A stretch of 64,000 nt of DNA from Ascaphus truei (taxonomy: Eukaryota; Chordata; Amphibia; Anura; Ascaphidae), in NCBI GenBank assembly GCA_036426205.1, contig CM071570.1, forward strand, positions 54,984,676 to 55,048,675, given 5' to 3'. Below are positions 45,259 to 56,171 of the stretch, one piece after another. Under the pieces are notes generated by a model. The model had not been told where the DNA came from. It was given only the letters and a program-made list of their open reading frames with translations, and ran no database searches. Position 1 is the stretch's first letter. Every line of letters starts with the position of its first letter. The translations under genes were made by a program, and so were the position numbers.

Positions 45259-45954
45259 CAGGGCCGCCAACAGGGGGGAACAACCGGGACAAGTGCCCCA
45301 AGCTCGCTGGCTGCAGGGGGCCCGGCGGCCGGACAAAGCAGTTGGGCCCGACCTCTAGTTGCTACCAGGCCCCAGCTGCAGGCATCCCTCCACACTGACT
45401 AGCACACGCTTCTGATGTTGGAGCGTCACCGGGCCTACCTCTCATTCCGGTGCGTGGGTGGGGGGAGTGATTTTTTTTTTGTAAGTATTCGGAGGTGGGA
45501 AGTTTATTGTATTGGTGGGTTGGGATTTTTTAGGTATGGAATTGGAGACGGGAAGTTTATTGTATTGGGGGTGGGGTTTTTTGGTATAAATTTTGTGGGG
45601 GGATTGTGTGGGGGGAGAGGGAATGAGTGGGAGGAGGTGATTGAGTGAGGGGGTAATTGATGGAGGGGGAGGGAGAGTGAGAGGAGAGGGGGTGAGTGAG
45701 GCAAAGAGGGAGTAAGAGTGAGCCGCAGGGGAGAAAAATACATGAGGCGGCAGGGGGGCAGGGATCGAGTGAGAGTGAGATAATTGATAGAGATGGGAAG
45801 AGAGAGGTGAGATGGAGGGGAGAGAAATACATGGGAAGAGGGAGGTAAATAGAGGGTTTCTCGAGGTGGGAAATGGGAGGGCTCGCATGTTGTGAAATGG
45901 GGGGGGGTCTCGCAACCCCTCCAATGGGCCCCGGGAAATATGTCTACGGCCCTG
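45259..45954. mobile_element. hAT-like element with CAGGGCCG ends
   Basis: Ends are CAGGGCCG and CGGCCCTG; flanking TAAATATA and TAAATAAA match at 7 of 8 bases, fitting an 8-bp hAT duplication. The interior is strongly G/A-rich on the plus strand (45460-45900), which creates long spurious Ser/Pro frames on the minus strand. No transposase. Confidence 0.78.
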
Positions 45955-46088
45955 TAAATAAATAACTGTCAAGGCAAACGCCTCTAGTTAAAGCTAATGC
46001 TATTCAATAAAATAATTATTCATACTTGCATAAAAGATGAGGTTGAAAAAAGACACATGGCCATAAAGTTCACCGAATGTTAAATGTA

Positions 46089-46319
46089 CAGCAGGGCCCC
46101 GGGTATACGTCGTGTTCCGTTCCAGAGGCTCACCGTATAAATCGCTGGAATGCGGATCCGGCGATTTTCAGTGCTGTGCATGTTTGCCGTTCTGCGCATG
46201 TGCGACCTGCGGTCTGCGCATGTGCGACCTGCGGTCTGCGCATGCACGCCGGGCGCACCCGCCCGTTCTGTATCAGCGGTTCGCCGAAAAGCGGAGCGCT
46301 GAGAAGCGGGGTCCTGCTG
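46089..46319. mobile_element. Tc1/mariner (Tigger-like) MITE
   Basis: Ends CAGCAGGGCCCCG and, reversed, CAGCAGGACCCCG, each next to TA (46087-46088, 46320-46321). The interior has a short tandem CTGCGCATGTGCGACCTGCG repeat. 231 bp, non-coding. Confidence 0.82.
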
Positions 46320-46339
46320 TAATCGGCTGAAATACACAT

Positions 46340-46800
46340 CCTATATTTACAGTTCTATTGATCTAGACGCAGGGGAGAGCAAACTTTTTGTGCTGCGCCC
46401 CCCTGTCTCTCTGCCCCCGGCTCTTGCGCCCCCCTGCCTTCCTTCAGCCGCGTCAGATGACGCTGCGTGGGCGTGTGAGGTCAGGTCACATGGTGCCGCG
46501 GCGTCTATTGACGCTGCGTTGCCATGGCGACGCAACACAGACGGCTGAATCCCAGTAAATAAACAGTTGCAGGGGCCTCACGCGATCCCCCGGCATTTAA
46601 TTTAAATGCCTGGAGGAAGAGCGCGGGGACTCTGCAACTGCCCGCGCACCCCAGCACAATCTCCCGCCCCCCCTGGGGGTCGCGCCCCCCACTGTGTGCA
46701 CCTCTGATCTAGAGGAAGGCAAACCAAAAACCCCAGTTTCTCATAAGGGGGATATAAATAAAAACAGCAATTGGCTTTCTTCCTGGACCAACATCCTTCT
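46340..46800 (-). mobile_element. CR1 3'-UTR fragment, split by a hAT MITE
   Basis: The reverse complement of 46707-46735 (GGTTTGCCTTCCTCTAGATC-type wording) matches the CR1 3' UTR at 20425-20450. 46340-46368 continues it on the other side of the hAT insertion at ATCTAGA. Orientation is opposite to the CR1 at 15854. Confidence 0.7.
46369..46706. mobile_element. hAT-type MITE nested in CR1 fragment
   Basis: CAGGGGAGAGCAAAC at the left end and GTGTGCACCTCTG at the right. ATCTAGAC and ATCTAGAG flank it (7 of 8). Same family as 13545-13828: CGTTGCCATGGCGACGC and CCCGGCATTTAATTTAAATG are shared. Confidence 0.82.
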
Positions 46801-47510
46801 TATGATTAACTTATCTGCACTTTTTTCAGTTCCATAATGTCTTTTTATGAAGCGGTGCCCAGAACTGTAGTCCACATTGAAAGAGTGGCCTTACTAAGAA
46901 TGACAAAATTATGCGGTCTTCTGTTCCATCTACACTCCATTGTATATAGATAATATCCTACTGACCTTTGCAGCTACTGCATTACATACAGCACTATTGC
47001 TATACCTACTGTCTAACTTTTTGTTGTTGTTGAGGAACCCTATAATTATATTGTGAAATTCTGCGGAATCCTAACCCTCTCTAATAATGTATGAGATCTG
47101 ATGCATTGTAAATTCTTCTGTATTTGATACAATTTTCAAATGACCTGAAAATGACACAGAACCCTTTAGGGATGCCCGCGGAAACCCAAGGGTTCCTAGG
47201 CGAATGAGACATTTGGTCATAGCTGTTTCACCGCGACCATATGACTGCCTGCGTTCGGCCGCAGACGGACCCTCAGCTGCAGACGATCCTCGCTGGAATC
47301 CCTTCTGCCAGCCGGTTCTAAGGTAAGTTTTTATTACTGTTTAGGATAGGGGGTTAATTTAAGGTGCTTTTGTGGTTAATGTAGCCTAATTTTCTGCCTT
47401 GGTTATTAACTGTAGCAAATGCAGTATATTTCAATAAAACATAGTTGATACTTAAGACAATTTGTGCGTTTTCATGATGTAGTTTCTCCATATAGGTTTT
47501 GTAATAATAG
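46801..47510 (+). other. mixed repeat remnants
   Basis: 47028-47210 contains GAGGAACCCTATAA and, inverted, AAGGGTTCCTAGG, probably the ends of an old hAT-type MITE. 47230-47330 is GC-rich and unclassified. Confidence 0.35.
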
Positions 47511-47525
47511 TCGTTTTACACACAA

Positions 47526-48147
47526 TAGAAAAGAAAAAATGTGTGGTGCTCTATAAAAAAAAGCCAATCAATTGTGTAAACAAAAAATAAAGTTCAATAA
47601 AAGTTCCTGTGGTATACACCCCTGAATAATGAATTAGGGATTTACCAACCCATAAACACGTGGTGATAATCACTCCTCCATTGTAATCCGACTAGAAGGC
47701 TAGGGTCCCCACAGGCAATGCAGTAAGAGACCTCACAATAAAGTGTCCAAACATATAAAATCGGAATGGAGGATTTGGCAATGTGATAAAGAATGATGAA
47801 TTCACGTTAGGGTTGGTGATATCCTCCTGGATCTTCAATCCTTCTTGCATAGCAGGGGAGTGTGCTTCCGTTTTTTCGAAAGCATGTAATACAAGATAGT
47901 AAGAAAAAATATAGTAAGAAAAAATAGGCACCAATACCCAGGAAACAAAAGAAATAAATGATGTCCAAGAAAGCGTGTACCCATAAAAGTAGAGTCACTT
48001 TGAAAAAGAGCTTATGCTCGAAACGCGTTGGTGGGGGTTTGTATACCCCGTGCCCGTGATGTAGCTGTTTCTGGATGATCCATTAAATACCATTTAATGG
48101 GTACACGCTTTCTTGGACATCATTTATTTCTTTTGTTTCCTGGGTAT
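47526..48147 (+). mobile_element. foldback/hammerhead-like retroelement with perfect 52-bp arms
   Basis: TCGTTTTACACACAA flanks it at 47511-47525 and 48148-48162, a 15-bp target duplication. Order: ~407-bp body, arm (47933-47984), interior with a hammerhead-like hairpin, and the inverted arm (48097-48148) abutting the duplication. The arms match at 52 of 52 positions. A few plus- and minus-strand frames have no recognised domain. The architecture equals that of 25502-25762. Confidence 0.88.
47999..48031 (+). ncRNA. hammerhead-like motif, variant core
   Basis: TTTGAAAAA, hairpin GAGC-TTAT-GCTC (48008-48019), GAAA (48020-48023), CGCGTTGG. Stem II, GAAA and the palindromic stem III with GUU are intact, but the CUGAUGA half of the core reads UUGAAAA. 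That should abolish classic hammerhead cleavage. The related motif at 25674 has the same change, so it may be a fixed feature of a subfamily. Confidence 0.5.
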
Positions 48148-48162
48148 TCGTTTTACACACAA

Positions 48163-49919
48163 GTCTCCAAAGAATATTTTGGGGGAGGGAAATGAAAAGC
48201 AAAAGTCTGGTGAAAGTAAAGAAAGATCAGAATTTCTACACAATGCATGTAAATTATGTGATTTATTACTGACCTGGGACTTCTGGAATCTTATCAATCA
48301 AGTTATGTGAACAAAAACATTTACTTCATTGCTATTGCAGCAGGATACAAAATGTAGTCATTGTCAATCTCATAAAAAAATAACAAGCACCCTTCTAACC
48401 CTTTCTTTGCAATGCAGTATGTTAAAGGCATTTCAGGCAGCAATATAGTTGATGGATTTTGTACACTAATACTGATTAGAAGCAAAAAGATGTAAAACTT
48501 CTACCACGGCAATAGCTGCTAATATATTTTCAGAATGCCTGATGTCCACATTTCGTAAATATGTGATTGGTATATATTACTATATAGAAAGCTGTAACAA
48601 AGCAGCGGAGTGAGTAATAACTTTCAGTGGTTTTCTAATGGTGAGTTGACAGAAGAGATTGCTTTAAAAATGGCAGGGCAGTAACTGTTGAGCTTTATCT
48701 AACTACAACATGGGGCTTGACATTCTTTGTAGCCGCAAAATGTTTTCCCTCTGTTTTGCAGCAGTTAACTGTTTAATATTGAGAGTGCAATTTCTACCGC
48801 CCCCATTAATCTTAAAATTGCCACTTTAAAGCTCATATTCTCATATGCATACTAAATAAAACTGATTCCGACTGTGACTGTTGCTTGGCAACTGAAATAT
48901 GCATAATTGCACATAGGCCGTTCACGTACAACAGAAAATTGTATGTGTTGTTTTTAAAGAGGGTGTTGCTAATAAACACGAAGTCCTTGATTTATTTATT
49001 TAATTTTGTTGCTCCACTTCGAAGAAACTGGCAAAGATCCCCACTTTGAGAAATGGCTGAAGAGACATTTCTCAATGTTTAGAAAAAATTGAGATGGTAA
49101 CCAAAGTGAGAGCCGTAAAATATATCCCTTCTTTAGAGAACAGCAGGACAAACATGCTTTGTTAATCCAAAGAATGACTGAGATACTGTTGCACTAGCGT
49201 AACCACCAAACCAAGTGAAATACTGACTCTAATAACACCTTCATGCTCTGCCAGGCTCTTAAGCAATGGGGGGATTAAGTGTAATTGAAGTAGGACATTT
49301 GCATTTCCCATGGGACTTCTCTACGAGACCAGAATCTGTCCCGCCCTCTTTATTTATATGAATTCTGTATTATGGCTGGAACTTTCAAGAAAACAAGCAG
49401 ATCTTTAGTATGCAAACTTAAAGCAGCAGTGCTTCTTATTTGCATATTTTAATACAGGAGAACATGTATGGACTTAAGTATTTTATATGCAAAATGAGCC
49501 ATCATTTTGGGGGTACCAATCCTAGATATAACTACTGACAATACGTAGATGAAAATAGTCACTGACTTCTTCTTGGGAGCAAACATTGGAATAGATTGGC
49601 TATTATAATTGCCTTTGTGGGTTTCAAAGCTGTCAAGAAAAAAGTCCAAGGACACACCAATAATGTTGAAAAATAAGATGAGCTTAATTTATTGGGACAT
49701 CCTTATAATAATTGAAGTTAAGCCTTTTTTTATTTTTATTTTTTTCATTTTATTGGTGTGCCCTTGGACTTATTTTATTTCATAGTTACTTGGCTGGGGC
49801 TGTACTGTCTATCTTTCCCTGGTACTCTAAATAAGTTATGGTGAGTGAAAAAGCGACAAATCTTATACCGTACAGCATGCAGCAAAGATAACAGTTAAAA
49901 AATAAATAAAATAAACACT
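48163..49919 (+). other. intron; one candidate conserved segment
   Basis: 48760-48960 holds complex AT-rich sequence with homeodomain/octamer-like words (GAAATATGCATAATTGCAC). Whether it is conserved cannot be judged. No exon or repeat boundary otherwise. Confidence 0.25.
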
Positions 49920-50460
49920 TATGAGCACATTTGCATGTTTCAGAGAGGTCCACAAACCTGCCTTTCCCCACAGGCAGTCTACATACAGTGCTTCCACTGC
50001 AGCCAGGGATTCTGGATAATGACATGCAAATCAGCACTCGGTGTGCAAAGCCAGTAACCAACCCCACACTGATGAGACCCTGTCTGAGAGTAGGTTTACT
50101 GGCCATGCACTTCTTTAATGTAGCTGTGTAATACAGCAGGCATACGCTTATATGGATCCATGTTAATATGGATAAGAAGCAAAAAGTGACATGCTGAGAG
50201 ACTATACTGCACTTACTCCCTCATCTGCTGTCTCTCTAAGTTGCCCATTAAACCTCTTAGATTGTAAGCTCTTCGGGGCAGGGATTTCCTTTCCTATTGT
50301 CTGATTTTGCTGCACTTATTGTATAATTATAATTCCCTGTACTGTATTCGTTGTGAAGCACTGAGTACACTTGTGGCGCTATATAAATAAAGAAATACAA
50401 TACAATACTATGGGGAAAGGCAGGTTTGTGGACCTGTCTTGGATGCAAATGTGCGTAGAA
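49920..50460. mobile_element. foldback MITE (ATGCAAAT family) split by an L2 tail
   Basis: GGTCCACAAACCTGCCTTTC (49948) and the inverted GAAAGGCAGGTTTGTGGACC (50415) are arms of one palindromic MITE. The interior has AGTGCTTCCACTGCAGCCAG and GACATGCAAATCAGCAC. An L2 tail (50240-50408) sits just inside the right arm. Confidence 0.78.
50240..50408 (+). mobile_element. L2-like LINE 3' tail
   Basis: CTTAGATTGTAAGCTCTTCG, then GGGGCAGGGATTTCC, ending GTGGCGCTATATAAATAAAG. This is the standard L2-type 3' end; the 5' part is absent. Confidence 0.75.
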
Positions 50461-51487
50461 GTAGTAAAGTGGTATTTTAATCTTTGCAGTATCCTGGTAC
50501 TCTGTTAGTTGTGCTTGTTTTTGCATTTGTGTGCATTGCCCAAGTAAAGCATGAGTTTTTGCAACAAAAAGAATAGTTTATACCGTCTGCACTATCTGTC
50601 TCCTTTCTCTCATTTTCCTTGGATGGGTCCTCTTGTATCAGACTACCACTGCAGATTTCTTGCCACAGATTTGGGAATTGGCTTTATTATTTCCACATAT
50701 CCACATTTTCAGCATTTTGATAAGGCTTATCGCACTGTATTGTGTCCTTTTGTACTTTCTGGTTATTCCATTACGCTGTCCTGATTTCAATAATGAAAAC
50801 CATAAGTGGTAGTCTGGCTACTATATCTGTCTGATATTTAATTTTTTAAGGCATGGTACCAGAAATGTATAAATCCCTAATTTAACCATCGTGGTGTCCT
50901 TTATCAGAAAATGTTATGTAAAAAGTATGTGAATAGAACAAATTATGATCTATAATCTACAGGAAAAACAGACAACAGGGAATTCTGTCATTTTACAAAG
51001 GGACTTCATGGTCTTATGTTTAAAAACCAATGCCCCCCCCTACCCCCCCATCTAGCTTCAAAAGACGGCATGTCTCCTTAACCTTTCAGTATTTTGAGAG
51101 ATGCTCTAAAAGTGCCCACCCCTCCCTCCCATTATGTAACTTTGTGCAGCACCACAGCATGACTTTCGGGTCAGATTGCACCAGGCAGCACTCAAGGGCA
51201 TAAATCTGAGGTAATCCGCATTCCAGCAATCCAGCTTCCAAAATGATTGAATGTTGGTTTGGAAGGAAACTACTGATTATATTGCTTGTGGTTGCAGTGC
51301 TACTTTATGTATTCCAACAAGAGCAATTGTCAGCAAATGAAAGCACCGAAACCTCACTAATTTAAGGCCCTCAAGGGGGTTTATCAAAATGTCTTGTATC
51401 TAATTCATAGTAAAATACAATAACATTGCCATCACTATTAAAATCACTTAAAAACAAGCATCAGCACTTTACAACAGCACCACACAA
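50461..51487 (+). other. intron, no feature seen
   Basis: Mixed AT-rich sequence with a C run near 51035. Nothing recognised. Confidence 0.4.
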
Positions 51488-51489
51488 TA

Positions 51490-51819
51490 CAGGCATACCC
51501 CGCTTTAAGGACACTCACTTTAAGTACACTCGCGAGTAAGTACATATCGCCCAATAGGCAAACGGCAGCTCACGCATGCGCCTGTCATCACGTCCTGAAC
51601 AGCAATACCGGCTCCCTACCTGTACCGAAGCTGTCAGCAAGCAGGGAGACTATAGAGCTTTTACAAATGCGTTATTTACATCAGTTATGCACGTATATAA
51701 CGATTGCAGTACAGTACATGCATCGATAAGTGGGAAAAGGTAGTGCTTCACTTTAAGTACATTTTCGCTTTAGATACATGCTCAGGTCCCATTGCGTACG
51801 TTAATGCGGGGTATGCCTG
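51490..51819. mobile_element. Tc1/mariner (Tigger-like) MITE
   Basis: Ends CAGGCATACCCCGCTTTAA and, reversed, CAGGCATACCCCGCATTAA, both bordered by TA (51488-51489, 51820-51821). The 330-bp interior has no transposase. Tigger-type ends begin CAG and insert at TA. Confidence 0.88.
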
Positions 51820-51821
51820 TA

Positions 51822-52653
51822 GTATCTCATAAAATGGATCCCCATAATGTAATGAATGCCAAAATAGAAAAATCCCCATGTCAGTATTCCTGTCGGAAAT
51901 CCTAAACACGGTACCTACAGTACCATACCTGGGTACTAAACTGCAGAGCGAGCACTTAAATATAGGCTATTGTTCAGACCATGACACACATAAAAAACAG
52001 TGCAGGTCTTCTGTTTTTGTATAACTACTTTTATGTATGTTTCTTCCAAGCAGTTATGCTACGTGCAGCATGATTAAAGTTGATATTTAAATTTAAGGTG
52101 CACAGGTGTCCTGTCTCGATTTTTGTATCAATTATAAAGGAGTCCCTAATTACATAGTTCATTGCTATGCTTTCCCCAGTTAGCTGTGAAATACCGCTGT
52201 AAATACAAAACACATCTGTAGAAGTTTAATTGAAATCTTGGTGCATAGTTCTCGTTGAGCTCAGCTGTAGGGCTTATGTACTGTTGATTTTGTCATTGTA
52301 TGGGACTGAGCATAAAATGTGTGCTGCTTAGCAGCTAATAAATAGAGAGGACAAACATTCCTTCTGACCTAATACAGGTCAGATATGATATGCTACCACC
52401 ATCAAGGTATCCGGAGCTCTGTTAAGAAGTTCAATTTACTTAATTAAAATTGTGTTATGGGCTCCACTGTTGAAATGCGGAAGTGTTGCACTTTTATGGG
52501 TAGCACTAGTTAATAATGATTAACATACTGGCCAATTTAGATGTTTTTGAGTGTATGCTCCAGTATGGGATTCTTTAAACCTGTTTATCAATGAGATGAA
52601 CTCTGCATTCATTTTTCTTCTAGAGTCAAAAGAACATATAGACATATTTGGTA
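51822..52653 (+). other. intron, no feature seen
   Basis: AT-rich unique-looking DNA without exon, RNA gene or repeat boundary. Confidence 0.4.
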
Positions 52654-52661
52654 AGGTAGTG

Positions 52662-52898
52662 CAGGGGGGCGTAAACGTTATTCCCTGCGCCCCCCTGCCG
52701 GCGGTCCCCACACCTCCGCACCCACCCTTGCTCCGGCGTCATGACAAATGACGCTGCGTTGCCATGGCGACGCGTGTGAGAAGCCGCCGGAGCTAAGGTC
52801 AGTTAGGTTTACAGAGTCCCTGCAGCTCTCCCGGCACTTAATTTAGGTACCTTCGGGAAGCGCGCGGGGCCTTTGTAAGCCCCGCGCCCCCCAGTTTG
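52662..52898. mobile_element. hAT-type MITE, third family member
   Basis: CAGGGGGGCGTAAAC at the left; GGTAGTG flanks both sides (52655-52661, 52900-52906). It shares CGTTGCCATGGCGACGCG and CTCCCGGCACTTAATTTA with 13545-13828 and 46369-46706. The right terminus appears trimmed. Confidence 0.75.
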
Positions 52899-52906
52899 TG
52901 GTAGTG

Positions 52907-53785
52907 TACCTGTTTAGGAACCATATATTCAGACTTCTGATGCAACAATTGTGACTTGATTCCCACAGTTTCGCTGTTTTCTCTGATTTTAGGTATTTTT
53001 TCTTAATATTTTAACAAAGAATACATTGTAGAGAAGAAAAAAAGAGTAGCCTTCTGTAGCTCAGGGAAACTGAGTTCAAGGACTATATCTTCTCTGTTAA
53101 CAGATCAATGATACTTGTATCTATTCCTCTAAATTCATTCTTTTTAGCATCTCTAATCTCACGAGAGTCTCTTTGTAAGGTGTACAGAATGCTTAGAACA
53201 CGGTCTATGTCATTGTAATACAGCTGTTTCTTCTAACAGCCTTTAATGCACATTAGTTCATCTCTGACACCTGAGACTCTTTGAGATGGCTGTTCTTCAA
53301 ATAGTGTCACAGTACGGATGTAAAAGTTCACATGGCATTTTCCAGATACATCACAATCTTCAGGGCTTATCTTTTATCTCTAAAGTGAACCATTATAAAA
53401 CTAGAAAATCATTTCATTTTCTGAAATCACAGGGCTTTCATTTTGAGATTGTTTTATTTTACCAAGGTAAGTTTAAAAAGGAAAAAAAAGTCTTGAACGT
53501 GCAGTGATGGCACTTTTTAAATTTTCGTCTTCTTTAATATGGATTTATTAGCTCTGCAGGTTTTTCCCACAGATGTCTAACAGTTACATGCAAATAAAAT
53601 AAAAATACTATCAAATATAACAATTGTTTTATGGGACTTAAAAAGTAGTGGTACTGTGCTAAACTATAATATATTCTCAACCTGTTAAACTTTAAGAAAA
53701 ATGATTTGTACCCAATATATTTGTAGTTGCAATATAATACATATGCTTGAAAAAACAAATGGGGCATATTATTTTAAACTTTAAA

Positions 53786-53788
<3 letters not shown>
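52907..53788 (+). other. intron, no feature seen
   Basis: AT-rich, no conserved frame or repeat boundary recognised. Confidence 0.4.

Positions 53789-53822
<34 letters not shown>
53789..53822. repeat. (TA)n microsatellite
   Basis: A run of about 17 TA units. Confidence 0.95.
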
Positions 53823-53825
<3 letters not shown>

Positions 53826-53846
53826 ATGTAAATCTATTTATATGTA

Positions 53847-54120
53847 GCACATGTTCCCCCCCTCTGGGAGATTTAGTCATGGCTATTGCTAGATATGGTG
53901 CTGGTTACCTGTTTGGCACAGGAGAACTGAAGTACCCGCGATGGTATGAGGGAAGACAGGCAGACTTCTAGGGATTCCTCTGGTTCTTCTTGGTGACAGC
54001 GCCTCCAGACATAGGGGACTTCAGCTTGACTGAAAGGGGTTCCCGCTATGACCGTCCTTTCTCGCAACCAAAAAGCGCAAACCCATATATAAAGTGATAT
54101 TGGTGTGATTCTCACATATA
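53847..54120 (+). mobile_element. copy of the possible LTR at 15398
   Basis: TGTAGCACATGTTCCCCCC and CTCTGGGAGATTTAGTCATG, later CTTGGTGACAGCGCCTCC, align in order with 15398-15545. No second copy in the correct spacing exists here, so it would be a solo or partial LTR. Confidence 0.45.
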
Positions 54121-54224
54121 ACATCACGTTTTCATTCAGTTTGCACCGTGAACACCTATTTATATCACATGGTATATCCCAAATCTGATTGGTTGTAGTA
54201 AACCAAGTGACAGATTCAATTTTT

Positions 54225-54440
54225 CAAAGGATGTGACGTCATCGAAAGGGAGCGACATCACATCCTTTTAATAAAATAGATTCTGTCACTTTGGTTACAT
54301 GACGCGGGAGATTTAAACGCACAGGGGATACTGGGGTCTATATCTCGGGAAGCAGGGGGTCCCCGAGGCTGAAATCAATGTGGTTCAGCTGAGGAGACCC
54401 TCTGCTCCCGTACACTATTAGTAAAAAATAAAATGAAAGC
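54225..54440. mobile_element. foldback MITE, GAAGCAGGGGGTC family
   Basis: ATCTCGGGAAGCAGGGGGTC, CCCGAGGCTGAAATCAATG and GAGGAGACCCTCTGCTCCCG match the arm of 55826-56095. It contains TGACGTCA at 54234. Confidence 0.7.
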
Positions 54441-54458
54441 AGCTTCATAACCTTATTT

Positions 54459-55822
54459 ATTTATAAAATATTTTACCAGGAAGTAATACATTGAGAATTA
54501 CCTCTCGTTTTCCAGTATGTCCTGTGCACATAGTTAAGACAAATAATACATGTTTACAAATACAGTTACATAATGAGCAGGGTATAAATTATATACAAAA
54601 CATTGCATGCACAGTTAAAGATAATTTGTATTATGGGCGTATGAAACATTTACAGACCACATTAAAATGTGTGACAGCCTTAGATTTGAAAGAACTTAGA
54701 CTGGTGGTGGATGTAAGAGTCTCTGGTAGGTTGTTCCAGTTTTGGGGTGCACGGTAAGAGAAGGAGGAGCAGCCGGATACTTTGTTGAGCCTTGGGACAA
54801 TGAACAGTCTTTTGGAGTCTGATCTCAGGTGATAGATGCTGCATGTGGAAGGGGTGAGGAGCTTGTTCAGGTAGCTGGGTAGCTTGCTCATAAAGAATTT
54901 GAAGGCAAGACAGGAAAGGTGAACTTTGCGCCTAGACTCGAGTGTTGACCAATCTAGTTCTTTGAGCATTTCGCAGTGATGTGTGTTGTAGTTGCATTGG
55001 AGAACAAAACGACAAATTGAATTGTAGAGAGTGTCAAGTTTGCTAAGGTGGGTTTGAGGTGCCGAGCCATATACTATGTCTCCATAGTCCATAATTGGCA
55101 TTAGCATCTGCTGTGCGATACGTTTTCTGACCAGGAGACTTAGGGAGGATTTGTTCCTGTAAAGTACCCCTAGTTTGGCATAGGTCTTGGTTGTCGGGGT
55201 ATTAATGTGCATCCCGAATGTTAAGCGGGAGTCAAACCATATGTCCAGGTATTTAAAACTAGTAACAGGAGTTAGGGTGGCGTTAGTGTTGGTTGTAATC
55301 TGGAGCTCAGTCGCTGGAAGCTTTAAAAATTTAGTCTTGGTCATTGTTACAGTCTTGTCAGTGTTTAAAAACAGTTTGTTTTGGGAAATCCAGTTTTCGA
55401 GTCTGAAAAAGTCAGACTGAAGAATGTGTTGAAGATCAGAGAGGCTATGGCTGTGTGCATATAGGATTGTGTCACCTGCATACATGTGTATTGAGGCTTC
55501 CTGACAAGCTGTGGGAAGATCATTGATGAACACTGAGAAGAGTAGGGGCCCCAGAACAGAGCCTTGCGGGACGCCACAGGTGATAGCCAAGGGGTTAGAG
55601 TTAGAGCCAGAGATGGACACATGATGGGATCTACCTTATCGGTAGGACTGAAACCAGTTTAAAGCATGCTTCCCTATTCCAGAGCTCTGGAGTTTAAGCA
55701 GGATAGCATGATCAACTGTATCAAAAGCCTTTGCAAAATCTAGGAATACTGCACCAGTGAGTTGACCCCGTTCCATTCCACACTGGATTTCATTGCAAAC
55801 TTTTAGCAGGGTAGTTACTAGT
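54459..55822 (-). pseudogene. LINE reverse transcriptase fragment (CR1/L2/Rex-like)
   Basis: The minus-strand frame 54631-55620 (329 codons) starts inside an RT: ITCGVPQGSVLGPLLFSVFI, then MYAGDTILYAHS. The active site reads YAGD where YADD or FADD is expected, so the second catalytic Asp pair is broken. The C-terminal part is well kept (LYNSICRFVLQCNYN, YRAPQNWNNLPETL). Upstream, 55650-55820 encodes FAKAFDTVDHAILL in another frame. The 3' UTR runs to 54459 and ends in TTTATAAATAAATAA-type wording on the minus strand. A 3'-end relative is at 31345-31530. Confidence 0.85.
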
Positions 55823-55825
55823 TAC

Positions 55826-56095
55826 TAGTGTGCGGAAGCAGGGGGTCTTCTGAGCTGAACCGTATTGATTTCAGCCCCGGGGACCTCCTACTTCCCGAGA
55901 TAAAGGCCAGAGTATGGGGCGTCGGTATCCTCCTGCAGGATTTAAATCCCCCAGTCACTTGATGCTGAGGATTTTAACATTGCGGGGATACCGGTGCACA
56001 ATACCGGGGCCCGTATCTCAGGAAGTAGGGGGTCCCCGAGGCTGAAATCAATGCGGTTCAGCTCAGAAGACCCTCTGCTCCTGCACACTAGTTTT
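55826..56095. mobile_element. palindromic foldback MITE with 79-bp arms
   Basis: ACTAGTGTGCGGAAGCAGGG at 55826 and the inverted end GCTCCTGCACACTAGT at 56095 bound two ~79-bp arms with ~90% identity (GGGTCTTCTGAGCTGAACCG is shared). The ~112-bp centre includes GGGGATACCGGTGC. This is the best-preserved member of the family. Confidence 0.85.
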
Positions 56096-56127
56096 AAAAT
56101 TAATATTGAAACTGTACGATCGCCTGT

Positions 56128-56171
56128 AAGAGCTGTGCATGGAGACGCAGCGTCTCCGTGCAGCTCTTCCA
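56128..56171. repeat. inverted repeat (GGAGACGCAGCGTCTCC hairpin)
   Basis: AAGAGCTGTGCATGGAGACG pairs with CGTCTCCGTGCAGCTCTT with a single bulge. It is preceded by TACGATCGCCTG, echoing the inner part of the foldback element at 29001-29466. Confidence 0.75.

Noticed and set aside
45442..45972. 176-codon minus-strand open frame
   Set aside because: Lies wholly in the purine-rich interior of a hAT-like element; no transposase motif.
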